Positions 33,989-43,992 of a stretch of DNA of 50,550 nucleotides are shown in pieces. How positions within the stretch are numbered: the stretch's first letter is position 1; every line of letters begins with the position of its first letter. Source of the DNA: an uncultured beta proteobacterium (GTDB lineage: Bacteria > Pseudomonadota > Gammaproteobacteria > Burkholderiales > Burkholderiaceae_C); the NCBI GenBank assembly GCA_903853895.1, contig CAINUX010000247.1, positions 1 to 50,550 on the forward strand, read 5' to 3'. The notes beneath the pieces are model-generated. The model was not told the DNA's origin and made no database searches. It saw only the letters and a program-made list of their open reading frames with translations. The translations under genes and the position numbers were made by a program.

Positions 33989-36000
33989 GGAATACGTTGT
34001 GGCCAGGGCAGGGATCGGAACTCGCGTTGCAGTGTAGCCAGTTGCTGGGCGTGGCCATGCGGTGCATAGCGCCAGGCTTCCATGCGCAGCAGCCATTGGC
34101 CAATGGGGCTCAGGTCCGGTCCGCCGTTGTCACTGCGGTCTTCCAGCAGCGTAGCGATCTGGCGCGGGGGCACGCTGTCAGGCAGCGCCAGTCCGGCGCG
34201 CCGCAGGCGGGCCGTGGCACGGTGCAGCAGGCGCAGCCAGGGGTCCTGGCGGTGGCGTTCCCACAGTGTCCAGGCCGCGCCGACCAGGCTGGCAGCCACC
34301 ACCAGGGCGATCAGCAGGTAGGTCAGGTCTTCCCAGCTGGGCGATTCGAAGCCCAGATTGCGCAGCAGATCGAGCTGCTTGTCTTGCGAATAGTTCAGCA
34401 CCCACTGGTTCCAGCTGTTGTTGGCCGCTTCCCACAGGGCGCGCAGTTGCACTGTGAATTGCGGGTTGACACGTGCCAGTGCCTGGGCAATGACATTGCG
34501 CGGCGCCTCCAGCCGCACCAGGCTGCCGATGCGCGAAGGGGCGACGGCTGAGGTGGGGTCCACCCGCACCCAGCCGGTGCCCGCCATCCAGACCTCTGCC
34601 CAGGCATGGGCATCACTTTGCCGCACGGTCCAGAAACCGTCGACGGTATTCATCTGCCCGCCCTGGTAGCCGGTGACGACACGTGCCGGAATGTTCAAGG
34701 CCCGCATCAGCAGCACGAAGCTTGAAGCAATGTGCTCACAGAACCCGGTCTTGCGGTCAAACCAGAATTCGTCTGCGGTATGCGTGCCATACACGCCGGG
34801 CTCCAGCGTGTAGGTGTAGCCGCCGGTGCGCAGGCGCTCCATGACGGCGTCAACCATAGTCTGGGTCGTGGCACCGGCATAACGCGGGTCGCGGCGCAGC
34901 TCGCGGGCCAGTTGCAGGGTGCGGGGGTTGTAGTTGGCTGGCAGGTTCAGATAGTCTTGCAGGCCGGCGACCATGACTTGCGGGCCATGGCGAAACGCGG
35001 TGTTGCTCTTGGCGGAATAGCGCACCAGTTCGGTGATGGGGTGGTCGGCAATCCATTGCAGGTCCGGCGTCATGGTGGCGCGGTAGCCACTCAGATCGGG
35101 GCGGCTGGCAGTGGCGTCCAGCACCATGATCCAGGGTCGGTTGTTGGGCTCCAGCGTGACCTGGTACGCCACGGTGGGTCCCTGCACTTCCAGCTCCGCA
35201 CTGAGTTGCTGGCTTGGCAAAACGGTTGACCGCAGCGGCCGCCATTCGCGGCCATCAAAGGTTGTTAGCACCGGGCCGCGGAAGTAGATGTCGCTGGAAG
35301 GCGGCGCAGACCCGTTGAAACGCACCCGCAGGGCCACGCTCTCGTCCAGGGCCAGGCTGGCAATGGTGCCCACCTGCATGCTGGCCGACAGCCCGCTGCG
35401 CGCGCCTGGCGTGTCACCCGGCACGCCCCATAGCGGCGCCACGCGGGGAAACAGCACAAACAACACCGCCATGATCGGTGCGCCCAGCAGGGCCATCCAG
35501 CCGGCCGTCTTGGCCGCTTGCAGCAACGGCGGACGGCCCACCGGCATATGGCTGTTGACCAAGGCGGTGAGCAGGCCCAGCAGACCAATCAGCATGGCCA
35601 TGGCGATGGGCAGGCTTTGCGATACGAAGAAGTTGCTCAGCAGCGTAAAAAATCCCAGAAAGAAAATGACGAACGCGTCGCGCTGGGTGCGCATTTCCAG
35701 GGTCTTAAGGGACAGCAACACGACGATGTAGGTGGTACCGGCTTCGTGTCCAGCCAGCGTGCGGTGGGTGAAGTAGGTAGCGCCAGTGGCCAGCACCAGC
35801 AAACCCGTCAGCCACCAGCGCGAGGGCAGGGCAAAGCTGCGCGCGGCCAGATAGGCCCGCCACAGCAGTATGCCGGCCGCCATGGCGCTGCACCACACCG
35901 GCAGGTTGGTAACCTGGGGCGCAATGATCCAGGCGATGACGGCGAGCAGGAACAACGTGTCGCGCGCCTCGCGGGGGAGGGTTTTGATGGCGTTAAACAT
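33985..36000 (-). CDS. TgpA-like transglutaminase membrane protein (DUF3488)
   Basis: 671 residues. About seven N-terminal transmembrane helices, then a periplasmic transglutaminase domain with TGFCEHIASSF (Cys), DAHAWAEVWM (His) and WVRVDPTSAV (Asp), then another transmembrane helix and a cytoplasmic tail. Start ATG at 36000 overlaps the DUF58 stop. The MoxR-DUF58-TgpA order is a recurrent gene set, thought to handle cell-envelope proteins; the substrate here is unknown. Confidence 0.93.
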   Translation of the reverse strand: MFNAIKTLPREARDTLFLLAVIAWIIAPQVTNLPVWCSAMAAGILLWRAYLAARSFALPSRWWLTGLLVLATGATYFTHRTLAGHEAGTTYIVVLLSLKTLEMRTQRDAFVIFFLGFFTLLSNFFVSQSLPIAMAMLIGLLGLLTALVNSHMPVGRPPLLQAAKTAGWMALLGAPIMAVLFVLFPRVAPLWGVPGDTPGARSGLSASMQVGTIASLALDESVALRVRFNGSAPPSSDIYFRGPVLTTFDGREWRPLRSTVLPSQQLSAELEVQGPTVAYQVTLEPNNRPWIMVLDATASRPDLSGYRATMTPDLQWIADHPITELVRYSAKSNTAFRHGPQVMVAGLQDYLNLPANYNPRTLQLARELRRDPRYAGATTQTMVDAVMERLRTGGYTYTLEPGVYGTHTADEFWFDRKTGFCEHIASSFVLLMRALNIPARVVTGYQGGQMNTVDGFWTVRQSDAHAWAEVWMAGTGWVRVDPTSAVAPSRIGSLVRLEAPRNVIAQALARVNPQFTVQLRALWEAANNSWNQWVLNYSQDKQLDLLRNLGFESPSWEDLTYLLIALVVAASLVGAAWTLWERHRQDPWLRLLHRATARLRRAGLALPDSVPPRQIATLLEDRSDNGGPDLSPIGQWLLRMEAWRYAPHGHAQQLATLQREFRSLPWPQRIP

Positions 36001-37012
36001 AGGCCAGTGCCAGTGCCTGGAGGCAGTTTCTCTTGTGGGCCTCACCGCTGCCGGGGGCGATCTCCTGTCCTGCCAGGCGCAGTCCGTATTGCAGGCCCTG
36101 TTTGTCGGCCAGCAAGACCCAGGCGCACAGGCGTGAAAGGGCTTGTTCTGTCGCCGGGCCGCCACCCGCATGCGCAGAGCCTGCGCTCAGGCCGGTGTGT
36201 GCCAGATCCAGCCACAACTCGAACCGCTGCACTTGCTGGGCATCGCGGCTGACCAGCTCGTCGGTCTTTGCGGTCTTCTTCCAGACCACCAGCTTGAGCG
36301 GGTCACCCCGGCGGTAGGGGCGTATGCCGTCAAATTCGCCGGTGCTCTGGCGCTGCACGGTGGCTTGGCCGCCTGCGCGGGGCTCGCCCGGTGGCAGCGG
36401 TGGCGGGTGCAGTTCGGGCGCCGGGTAGACCAGCACTTGGGCGGCGGGGCGCCACACGGTCCAGACGCGAAAAGTGCCTAGCGGAAAACGGGTTTCGGCA
36501 GTTAGCGCGGGCACGCGATGCAGTCCCCTGCGCTGCGGCTGAAACGCCACCTGGACTTTGGCACTGCCCTGGGCGGGTACGTCGGTCCAGCTCCAGTGCT
36601 GGGTGCCCAGAACGGCTAGGCCAATGCCATAGCGCACGGAGCGCCGGTCGCTCAGCAGGTTGACGCCAATCGTGACGTTAGACCCCGCAAAATGGGCCTC
36701 TGGTGCTATCAAATTCATAGTTATGCCGCGCAGCGTGCCATGGCACACGTTCATGCCGACTACGGCGCTTCCGGTCAGCAAAAAAGTCAGCACATAGCCC
36801 AGATTGAGCTGGTAGTTGATGGATGCCACCAGCAGCACCAGCAGGGTGGCGCCCAACATGAAGCCGGGTGAAGTGGGCAGGATGTAGACGTTGCGCTGGG
36901 TCAGAGTCACGGTGTCGCGCGGCGGGATGCGGTTGATGAACCACTGGTTCACGCGCGCGCGCAACAGCGAAACGGGATTCCACGTGCTGAAGGCGCTTCG
37001 GGGAGGGGCCAT
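35993..37012 (-). CDS. DUF58 domain protein
   Basis: 339 residues. Two hydrophobic helices at about 50-85, then the DUF58 signature GIRPYRRGDPLKLVVWKKTAKTD at about 225-250 and a C-terminal vWA-like part. It usually works with MoxR ATPases. It starts two bases after the MoxR stop. Confidence 0.92.
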   Translation of the reverse strand: MAPPRSAFSTWNPVSLLRARVNQWFINRIPPRDTVTLTQRNVYILPTSPGFMLGATLLVLLVASINYQLNLGYVLTFLLTGSAVVGMNVCHGTLRGITMNLIAPEAHFAGSNVTIGVNLLSDRRSVRYGIGLAVLGTQHWSWTDVPAQGSAKVQVAFQPQRRGLHRVPALTAETRFPLGTFRVWTVWRPAAQVLVYPAPELHPPPLPPGEPRAGGQATVQRQSTGEFDGIRPYRRGDPLKLVVWKKTAKTDELVSRDAQQVQRFELWLDLAHTGLSAGSAHAGGGPATEQALSRLCAWVLLADKQGLQYGLRLAGQEIAPGSGEAHKRNCLQALALAYV

Positions 37013-37014
37013 CG

Positions 37015-37935
37015 CTAGGGCAACGGCACAGCGGCGAGCATGGCGCGCACCTGCTCCACCGCGCCGCGTGCGGAGTCGCCCACCGGGATCAGGCGGTGTG
37101 CAATGGTTTGCGGCAGCACGGCCTGCACGTCGTCAGGTGCCACGTAGTCGCGTCCGCTGAGCAGTGCCTGGGCCTTGGCCGCACGCACCACCGCAATGCC
37201 GGCGCGGGGCGACAGGCCCTGCAAGAACCACTGGCCGGAGCGGGTGGCGGCGATCAGGTCCTGCACATAGTCCAGCAGCGGCCCGGCGGCATGCACGGCC
37301 AGCACCTGTTGTTGCAGTTGCTGCAACTCGGTTAGCGACAACAGGCTGGGCAGGCGCTCGACGATGTCGCGGCGGTCATGGCCCATCAATAATTCCCGCT
37401 CGGCCATGCGGTCCGGGTAGCCCAGCGAGATGCGCATCAGAAAACGGTCCATCTGCGACTCGGGCAGCGCGTAGGTGCCCAGCTGGTCCAGCGGGTTTTG
37501 CGTGGCGATGACAAAAAATGGCTGCGGAAGCGGACGGGTCTCGCCCTCAATCGTGACCTGTTTCTCTTCCATGGCTTCGAGCAGGGCGCTCTGCGTCTTC
37601 GGGCTGGCGCGGTTGATTTCATCGGCCAGCAGCACCTGGGCGAAGATCGGGCCGGGGTGGAACACAAAGGCCTCTTTGCCGCGCTCGTAAATGGACACGC
37701 CGGACAGGTCGCTGGGCATCAGGTCCGAGGTGAACTGCACGCGCGAGAACTGCAGCCCGAAGGTGCGGGCCAGGGCATGCGCCAGCGTGGTCTTGCCAAC
37801 ACCGGGCACATCGTCAATCAGCAGGTGACCGCCGGCAAGCAGGCAGGCGACGCAATCCTGAATCTGGGCTGGCTTGCCCACAATCACCGTGTTAAGCTGA
37901 TCGAGCAAGGATTTGAGTTTGTTTTGTGCGTCCAT
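37015..37935 (-). CDS. MoxR-family AAA+ ATPase
   Basis: 306 residues. Walker A GVPGVGKTTLA, Walker B LLADEINRASPKTQSALLEAM, and sensor ATQNPLDQLGTYALPE. A chaperone-like ATPase for the DUF58/TgpA set. It heads the minus-strand wall operon, divergent from the second deacetylase gene. Confidence 0.95.
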   Translation of the reverse strand: MDAQNKLKSLLDQLNTVIVGKPAQIQDCVACLLAGGHLLIDDVPGVGKTTLAHALARTFGLQFSRVQFTSDLMPSDLSGVSIYERGKEAFVFHPGPIFAQVLLADEINRASPKTQSALLEAMEEKQVTIEGETRPLPQPFFVIATQNPLDQLGTYALPESQMDRFLMRISLGYPDRMAERELLMGHDRRDIVERLPSLLSLTELQQLQQQVLAVHAAGPLLDYVQDLIAATRSGQWFLQGLSPRAGIAVVRAAKAQALLSGRDYVAPDDVQAVLPQTIAHRLIPVGDSARGAVEQVRAMLAAVPLP

Positions 37936-37976
37936 TTCAGGACGTTACCCGATATTTTTGATTTGCGAGTGCATTG

Positions 37977-38930
37977 GTGACCAAGACCGGATACTTTACC
38001 CACCCCGATTGCTGGAAACATGAAATGGGCGAGGGGCACCCCGAGTGCCCGCAGCGCCTGACTGCAATTGACGACCGATTGTTGATGAGCGGCGTCAGCG
38101 ACATACTGGACTGGCGCGAGGCGCCGCAGGCTTCCCTTACCGACATTGAACTGGCCCATGGCCGCATGCATGTGGCGGGCTTGCGGGGCCTGACCGACGG
38201 GCTGCGCGAAGAGATTGAGGCGGGTGGCCCGACGCACGCCCAGATCGATCCTGATACTTCGCTCAATGTGTACACCTGGGATGCCGCACTGCGTGCAGCG
38301 GGCGCAGCCATTGCGGCCACCGACGCTGTGATGGCAGGCGAGTTGGGGAACGCGTTCTGCTCGGTCCGGCCACCCGGTCACCATGCCTGCCGCGACAAGG
38401 CGATGGGTTTTTGCTTTTTGAACAATGTGGCCATCGCGGCGCGCTATGCGCTGGAGCGCCATGGCCTCAAACGGGTCGCCATCGTCGACTTCGATGTGCA
38501 CCACGGCAATGGCACCGAGAACATCATTGCAGGGGACCAGCGCATTCTGATGGTCAGCTTCTTCCAGCATCCGTTCTACCCGGAAGGCGGTGCGCGCTCG
38601 CATGCCAGCAACCTGGTGAACTTGCCGGTGCCGGCCTATACCAAAGGCCCTCAAATCAGGGAGTTGATCGAGACGCACTGGCTGCCGCGCCTGGAGGCCT
38701 ACAAGCCCGAGATGGTTTTCATCAGCGCCGGTTTTGATGCCCACCGTGCCGACGATATGGGGCAGATGGGTCTGGTCGAGGCGGACTACGCCTGGATCAC
38801 CCAGCGTATCAAAGATGTTGCGCAGCGCTACGCCCAGGGACGCATCGTGTCGTGTCTGGAAGGCGGCTACAACCTGGAAGCCCTGGCGCTGAGCGTGGAG
38901 GCCCACATCCGCGTCTTGGCAGACCTCTGA
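37977..38930 (+). CDS. Histone deacetylase family protein, second full gene
   Basis: About 317 residues with the canonical class-II-like motifs: RPPGHHACRDKAMGFCFLNN (HH about 136), DFDVHHGNGT (about 172), AGFDAHRADDMG (about 252) and GGYN. It is a different subfamily from copy A at 17590 (EGHPECPQRL start, AGFDAH rather than GADP). Start is GTG at 37977 or TTG at 37974; no ATG fits. Its stop overlaps the MscS start (TGATG). Confidence 0.92.
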   Translation: MTKTGYFTHPDCWKHEMGEGHPECPQRLTAIDDRLLMSGVSDILDWREAPQASLTDIELAHGRMHVAGLRGLTDGLREEIEAGGPTHAQIDPDTSLNVYTWDAALRAAGAAIAATDAVMAGELGNAFCSVRPPGHHACRDKAMGFCFLNNVAIAARYALERHGLKRVAIVDFDVHHGNGTENIIAGDQRILMVSFFQHPFYPEGGARSHASNLVNLPVPAYTKGPQIRELIETHWLPRLEAYKPEMVFISAGFDAHRADDMGQMGLVEADYAWITQRIKDVAQRYAQGRIVSCLEGGYNLEALALSVEAHIRVLADL

Positions 38931-40210
38931 TGGCCAGTTCTTCAAGAATTCCTGCACCGCCGCCCATTGACGATCTGGAGGGCTGGCTGACAGCCTTCAC
39001 CCAACCCACGGTCCTGGTCGAACTTCTGGTTTTGGCCGTGTGTGTGGTGCTGGCGTGGGGGCTGGTTGTGCTGCTGCGCCGCTCCCTGGGCGCATATGAC
39101 GGGCGGTCCATCTGGTTTGGTCAGCGCGCGGTGGATGGCGTGCTGTTTCCGCTGGTGCTGCTGTGTTTGGGCTCGGTTGCATTGGGGGTCCTCGGTACTT
39201 TTGTGCGGGTTGCCGTGTTCAAGGTGGCGATACCGGTGCTGGTAGCGCTGGTCGTCATCCGGGTGGGTGTGAAGGTCTTGCGCGTCGCCTTTGAAGAGGC
39301 ACGTTGGGCGCGCTCTCTGGAACACACCATCTCCTGGGTAGCCTGGCTGGCTATGGTGCTGTGGGTCAGCGGGCTGTTGCCGGTGGTGCTCAATGAACTG
39401 GACCTGATCACGTGGAAGGTTGGCGGCGCCACGCTGTCGGTACGCAATGTCATCGAGGGTCTGTTGACTGCGGGTGCTGTTCTCATCCTGACGCTGTGGA
39501 TATCGTCGGCCATCGAGACCCGGTTGCTGCGCTCGGCCACGGGGGGCGAGCTGTCACTGCGCAAGGCCGTCAGCAATGCGACCCGGGCACTGCTGATGTT
39601 TGTCGGCCTGATGTTGGCTCTGTCCGCCGTGGGTATTGACCTGACGGCACTCTCCGTTTTGGGCGGCGCCGTGGGCGTGGGCATTGGCTTTGGCCTGCAA
39701 AAGCTGGCGGCCAACTACATCAGCGGCTTTGTCATTCTGGCCGAGCGCAGCATGCGTATTGGTGACAGCGTGCGGGTCGACAACTTCGAGGGCATCATCA
39801 CGCAGATTAACGCCCGCTACACCGTGGTACGTTCGCAGGCTGGGCGCGAGTCCATCGTCCCCAACGAGTTGTTGATCACCAGCCGGGTGGAGAACCTGTC
39901 TCTGGCGGACAGCCACCTGCACCAGACTACGGTGGTGTCGGTGGCCTATGACAGCAATGTGGAGCAGGTCACTGAGCTGCTGATGCAGGCGGCACTCGCG
40001 CAGGAGCGGGTGTTGCGCGAGCCTCCGCCAGCTGTCTTTTTGACGGCCTTTGGAGCTGATGGCCTTGAATTTACCGTCGGCTACTGGGTGCGCGATGTCG
40101 AGAACGGGCAGATGAACCTGCGCTCGGATGTGAACCGCGCCATCCTTGCCACGTTACGCGCCAACCAGATCGAGATTCCCTACCCGCAGCGCGTGATCCA
40201 TAGCCGTTGA
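38930..40210 (+). CDS. MscS-family mechanosensitive channel
   Basis: 426 residues. Several N-terminal transmembrane helices, then the pore helix LTALSVLGGAVGVGIGFGLQK and the beta domain start ANYISGFVILAERSMRIGD. It opens under membrane tension. Coupled by a one-base overlap (TGATG) to the deacetylase gene. Confidence 0.92.
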   Translation: MASSSRIPAPPPIDDLEGWLTAFTQPTVLVELLVLAVCVVLAWGLVVLLRRSLGAYDGRSIWFGQRAVDGVLFPLVLLCLGSVALGVLGTFVRVAVFKVAIPVLVALVVIRVGVKVLRVAFEEARWARSLEHTISWVAWLAMVLWVSGLLPVVLNELDLITWKVGGATLSVRNVIEGLLTAGAVLILTLWISSAIETRLLRSATGGELSLRKAVSNATRALLMFVGLMLALSAVGIDLTALSVLGGAVGVGIGFGLQKLAANYISGFVILAERSMRIGDSVRVDNFEGIITQINARYTVVRSQAGRESIVPNELLITSRVENLSLADSHLHQTTVVSVAYDSNVEQVTELLMQAALAQERVLREPPPAVFLTAFGADGLEFTVGYWVRDVENGQMNLRSDVNRAILATLRANQIEIPYPQRVIHSR

Positions 40211-40231
40211 CCCGGCAGTGACAGATTGTGC

Positions 40232-40259
40232 TTGCGGGCCGCCGTTGTGGGGTTATAAT
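40232..40259 (+). promoter_or_regulatory. Sigma-70-type promoter of etfBA
   Basis: TTGCGG (40232-40237), 16-base spacer, perfect TATAAT (40254-40259). It is followed by a 146-bp leader before the etfB ATG. Confidence 0.7.
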
Positions 40260-40266
40260 TCAAAAA

Positions 40267-40280
40267 AGCACGATCGTTCT
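40267..40280 (+). promoter_or_regulatory. Operator-like palindrome at the etf transcription start
   Basis: AGCACGATCGTTCT: ACGATCGT core with flanking AG/CT, 8 bp after the -10 box, so a bound repressor would cover the start site. The form resembles TetR-family operators of fatty-acid regulons in betaproteobacteria (inference). Confidence 0.55.
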
Positions 40281-40351
40281 ATTTTTGATTTTGTGCTGAA
40301 ACGTCATCCTGGAGACCATTGGCGGGGGTGGCGCGGACTAGAATCCGAGAG

Positions 40352-40367
40352 TTGACGTGCACGTCAA
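40352..40367 (+). promoter_or_regulatory. 16-bp perfect palindrome upstream of etfB
   Basis: TTGACGTGCACGTCAA. It lies in the leader, 39 bp before the start codon. It resembles MerR-type (LiuR-like) operators of branched-chain amino acid catabolism (inference). Confidence 0.5.
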
Positions 40368-40405
40368 GTAGACAAACCAATTTGTAACCATCTGGAGCGG
40401 CAGCA

Positions 40406-41155
40406 ATGAAAGTCCTGGTAAGCGTGAAACGCGTAGTCGATTACAACGTGAAGGTTCGGGTCAAGTCCGACGGCAGTGGCGTGGACATCGCCAACGTCAA
40501 GATGAGCATGAACCCCTTTGACGAAATTGCCATCGAAGAGGCCGTGCGTCTAAAGGAAAAAGGCGTGGTGACCGAGGTCATCGCCGTCTCCTGCGGCGTG
40601 ACCCAGTGCCAGGAAACCCTGCGCACCGCCATGGCCATCGGTGCCGATCGCGCCATTTTGGTGGAAACCGCAGTTGAACTGCAGCCGCTGGCCGTGGCCA
40701 AGTTGCTCAAGGCCCTGATCGACAAGGAACAGCCTGGTTTGGTCATCCTGGGCAAGCAGGCCATCGACGACGACTGCAACCAGACCGGTCAGATGCTGGC
40801 CGCACTGGCTGATCTGCCCCAGGGCACATTCGCCAGCAAGGTTGAAATCGTAGACGGCAAGGCCAACATCACCCGCGAAGTCGACGGCGGATCGGAAACC
40901 GTGTCCCTGACGCTGCCTGCGGTGATCACCACCGACCTGCGCCTGAACGAGCCGCGCTACGTGACCCTGCCCAACATCATGAAGGCCAAGAAAAAACAGC
41001 TCGATACCTTCACGCCCGAAGCCCTGGGTGTTGACGTGACCCCCCGCATCAAGACCCTCAAAGTGGTCGAGCCACCCAAGCGCAGCGCCGGTATCAAGGT
41101 GCCTGATGTGGCCACTCTCGTTGCAAAACTGAAAACTGAAGCCAAGGTTATCTAA
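40406..41155 (+). CDS. etfB: Electron transfer flavoprotein beta subunit
   Basis: 249 residues. [20 protein letters not shown] at the start and the C-terminal AMP-binding region typical of EtfB. With EtfA it carries electrons from acyl-CoA dehydrogenases to the quinone pool. GGAG precedes the ATG. The control region upstream has two palindromes. Confidence 0.97.
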   Translation: MKVLVSVKRVVDYNVKVRVKSDGSGVDIANVKMSMNPFDEIAIEEAVRLKEKGVVTEVIAVSCGVTQCQETLRTAMAIGADRAILVETAVELQPLAVAKLLKALIDKEQPGLVILGKQAIDDDCNQTGQMLAALADLPQGTFASKVEIVDGKANITREVDGGSETVSLTLPAVITTDLRLNEPRYVTLPNIMKAKKKQLDTFTPEALGVDVTPRIKTLKVVEPPKRSAGIKVPDVATLVAKLKTEAKVI

Positions 41156-41166
41156 GGAACACGAAT

Positions 41167-42099
41167 ATGACCTCTCTCGTTATTGCCGAACACGACAACG
41201 CATCCATCAAGGGTGCAACCCTCAACACCATCACCGCCGCTCTGCAATGCGGTGGTGATGTGCATGTATTGGTGGCCGGTAGCAATGCCGGTGCGGCGGC
41301 GGCTGCTGCCGCGCAAATCGCCGGCGTGGCCAAGGTGCTGCACGCGGACGCGGAAGGCTTCGCACACGGCCTGGCCGAAAACGTGGCCGCTCAGGTCGTC
41401 GCCGTGGCCGCCAGCTATAGTCACATTCTGTTTCCGGCTACCGCGTCGGGAAAAAACGTGGCCCCCCGCGTGGCCGCCAAGCTGGACGTCGGTCAAATCT
41501 CCGACATCACCAAGGTCGACAGCGCTGACACCTTTGAGCGCCCGATTTACGCAGGCAACGCCATCGCCACCGTGCAAAGCCTGGACGCCACCAAGGTGCT
41601 GACCGTGCGCACCACCGGTTTCGACCCCGCCGCTGCCACCGGTGGTAGCGCCGCAGTCGAAGTGCTGACTTCTGTGGGAGCCAGCGCGCAGGCCACTTTT
41701 GTCGGTTCTGAAATCGCGAAGAACGACCGCCCCGAGCTGACCGCTGCCAAGATCATCGTCTCCGGTGGCCGCGCTCTGGGTTCTAGCGAAAAGTTCATGA
41801 GCGTCATGACCCCGCTGGCCGACAAGCTCGGTGCCGCGCTGGGCGCATCCCGTGCTGCAGTGGACGCAGGCTACGCGCCCAACGACTGGCAAGTGGGCCA
41901 GACTGGCAAGATCGTGGCGCCCCAGCTCTACATTGCAGCGGGTATCAGCGGCGCGATCCAGCACTTGGCCGGCATGAAGGACAGCAAGGTCATTGTGGCG
42001 ATCAACAAGGACCCTGAAGCACCGATCTTCAGCGTGGCTGACTATGGCCTGGAGGCGGACCTCTTCGTCGCAGTGCCGGAGTTAACGGCGGCGCTGTAA
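41167..42099 (+). CDS. etfA: Electron transfer flavoprotein alpha subunit
   Basis: 310 residues. The FAD-binding signature [13 protein letters not shown] is present near residue 257, as is [15 protein letters not shown]. It partners EtfB, 11 bp upstream, and has AAGGA before its ATG. A strong terminator follows. Confidence 0.97.
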   Translation: MTSLVIAEHDNASIKGATLNTITAALQCGGDVHVLVAGSNAGAAAAAAAQIAGVAKVLHADAEGFAHGLAENVAAQVVAVAASYSHILFPATASGKNVAPRVAAKLDVGQISDITKVDSADTFERPIYAGNAIATVQSLDATKVLTVRTTGFDPAAATGGSAAVEVLTSVGASAQATFVGSEIAKNDRPELTAAKIIVSGGRALGSSEKFMSVMTPLADKLGAALGASRAAVDAGYAPNDWQVGQTGKIVAPQLYIAAGISGAIQHLAGMKDSKVIVAINKDPEAPIFSVADYGLEADLFVAVPELTAAL

Positions 42100-42111
42100 A
42101 GCGCGGACCGC

Positions 42112-42142
42112 AAAAGGGCATCCTAGGTGATGCCCTTTTTTT
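42112..42142 (+). terminator. Rho-independent terminator after etfA
   Basis: Perfect stem AAAGGGCATC / GATGCCCTTT with loop CTAGGT, followed by a T-run. It separates etfBA from the acyl-CoA dehydrogenase gene. Confidence 0.93.
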
Positions 42143-42199
42143 GCGTTGTTTCTGTCAGATTTATTTGCCTGTTTCTTTTTGTCATCCCCGGAGTACCCC

Positions 42200-43990
42200 A
42201 TGAGCTACGTCGCCCCCGTCAAAGACATGCTGTTCAACATCCAGCACCTGGCCAAGATTGACCAGATTGCGCAGATTCCCGGTTTCGAGGACGCGGGTCT
42301 GGATACGGCGCAGGCCGTGCTCGAAGAAGCCGCAAAATTCAACGAAGGCGTGCTCGCGCCGCTGAACTGGGAAGGCGACAAGAATCCGACCAGCTGGAAA
42401 GACGGAGTAGTGACAGCTACGCCGGGTTTCAAGGAAGCCTTCAAACAATTCACCGAAGGTGGCTGGCAAGGTCTTCAGCACCCGGCGGAATTTGGCGGCC
42501 AGGGCCTGCCCAAGACCATAGGCGCCGTGTGTGGCGAGATGCAGAACTCGGCCAATATGAGCTTTGCGCTGTGCCCTCTGCTAAGCGATGGCGCCATCGA
42601 AGCACTGTTGACGGCCGGTTCCGACGACCTCAAGGCCACCTACCTGGAAAACCTGGTCGCCGGCAAGTGGACTGGCACCATGAACCTGACCGAGCCCCAG
42701 GCCGGCAGCGACCTGGCCGCCGTGCGCACCCGCGCCGAGCCGCAACCGGACGGCACTTTCAAGATTTTTGGCACCAAGATCTTCATCACCTGGGGTGAGC
42801 ACGACATGGCAGAGAACATCATCCATCTGGTGCTGGCCCGCGTGCAGGGCGCGCCCGAAGGCGTCAAGGGCATCAGCCTGTTTGTTGTGCCCAAATTCAT
42901 GGTCAACAAAGATGGATCTTTGGGCGCCCGCAACGATGTGCATTGTGTGTCCATCGAACACAAGATGGGCATCAAGGCCAGCCCCACGGCCGTGCTGCAG
43001 TTTGGCGATCACGGTGGTGCCATAGGCTACATCGTTGGCCAGGAAAACCGTGGCTTGGAATACATGTTCATCATGATGAACGCTGCCCGCTATGGCGTGG
43101 GCGTGCAGGGTATTGCGATTGCGGAGCAGGCCTACCAGACAGCAGTGCGCTTCTCGCGCGAGCGTGTGCAAAGCCGCCCGGTCGATGGTTCGGTGGCGGC
43201 AGGCGCCTCCATCATCCACCACCCCGATGTGCGCCGCATGCTGATGACCATGCGTGCCTATGTGGAGGGCTGCCGCGCTATGGCCAGCGTTGCCGCATCC
43301 GCCTACGACGCGGCCCACCACCACCCCGACGCGGAAACCCGCAAGGTCAACCAGACCTTCTATGAATTCATGGTTCCTTTGGTCAAGGGCTACAGCACCG
43401 AGATGAGCCTGGAGGTCACCTCCCTGGCCGTGCAGGTGCACGGCGGCATGGGCTTTATCGAAGAAACGGGCGTTGCCCAGTACTACCGCGATGCCAAAAT
43501 TTTGACCATCTACGAAGGCACAACCGCCATCCAGGCCAATGACCTTGTGGGGCGCAAGACTTCGCGCGACGGTGGCCAGACCGGCAAGCTACTGGCAGTG
43601 CAGATTGAAGGCACGGAAGCCGAGTTGATCAAGAGCGGCACCCCCGATGCGTTGGCTGTGGCCAAGCGCCTGAAGGCGGCGCGCGAAGCCTTTGTCGATG
43701 TGGTGAACTTTGTGGCTGGCAACACCAAGGCCAGCCCGAATGCCGTGTTTGCAGGCAGCGTGCCCTACCTGATGCTGGCCGGCAATGTGATGGCCGGCTG
43801 GCAGATGGCGCGGGCCCTGCTGGTGGCGCAGGAGCAAATCGCTGCGGGCACCGATGTGCCCTTCATGCAAGCCAAGATCACCACCGCGCGTTTCTATGCC
43901 GACCACTTGCTGGTCAAGGCGACCGGCATGCGCGACAGCATTGTCGATGGCGCAGAGTGCGTTACCGCCCTGGCGCTGGAGGCATTCTGA
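42200..43990 (+). CDS. Acyl-CoA dehydrogenase, long form with C-terminal extension
   Basis: 596 residues, longer than the usual 380-400. N-, middle and C-terminal domains: NLTEPQAGSDLAAVRT (FAD/substrate loop), VQVHGGMGFIEETGVAQYYRD, and TIYEGTTAIQANDL with the catalytic Glu; an extra C-terminal helical domain follows. Likely beta-oxidation, feeding EtfBA. Start ATG at 42200 with GGAG before it. Confidence 0.95.
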   Translation: MSYVAPVKDMLFNIQHLAKIDQIAQIPGFEDAGLDTAQAVLEEAAKFNEGVLAPLNWEGDKNPTSWKDGVVTATPGFKEAFKQFTEGGWQGLQHPAEFGGQGLPKTIGAVCGEMQNSANMSFALCPLLSDGAIEALLTAGSDDLKATYLENLVAGKWTGTMNLTEPQAGSDLAAVRTRAEPQPDGTFKIFGTKIFITWGEHDMAENIIHLVLARVQGAPEGVKGISLFVVPKFMVNKDGSLGARNDVHCVSIEHKMGIKASPTAVLQFGDHGGAIGYIVGQENRGLEYMFIMMNAARYGVGVQGIAIAEQAYQTAVRFSRERVQSRPVDGSVAAGASIIHHPDVRRMLMTMRAYVEGCRAMASVAASAYDAAHHHPDAETRKVNQTFYEFMVPLVKGYSTEMSLEVTSLAVQVHGGMGFIEETGVAQYYRDAKILTIYEGTTAIQANDLVGRKTSRDGGQTGKLLAVQIEGTEAELIKSGTPDALAVAKRLKAAREAFVDVVNFVAGNTKASPNAVFAGSVPYLMLAGNVMAGWQMARALLVAQEQIAAGTDVPFMQAKITTARFYADHLLVKATGMRDSIVDGAECVTALALEAF

Positions 43991-43992
43991 TC

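Noticed and set aside
36707..36725. GCTATCAAATTCATAGT inverted repeat in the DUF58 gene as a seventh repeat copy
   Set aside because: It lacks the TAGCCCTCG box and the 45-base layout; the similarity is limited to the short hairpin.
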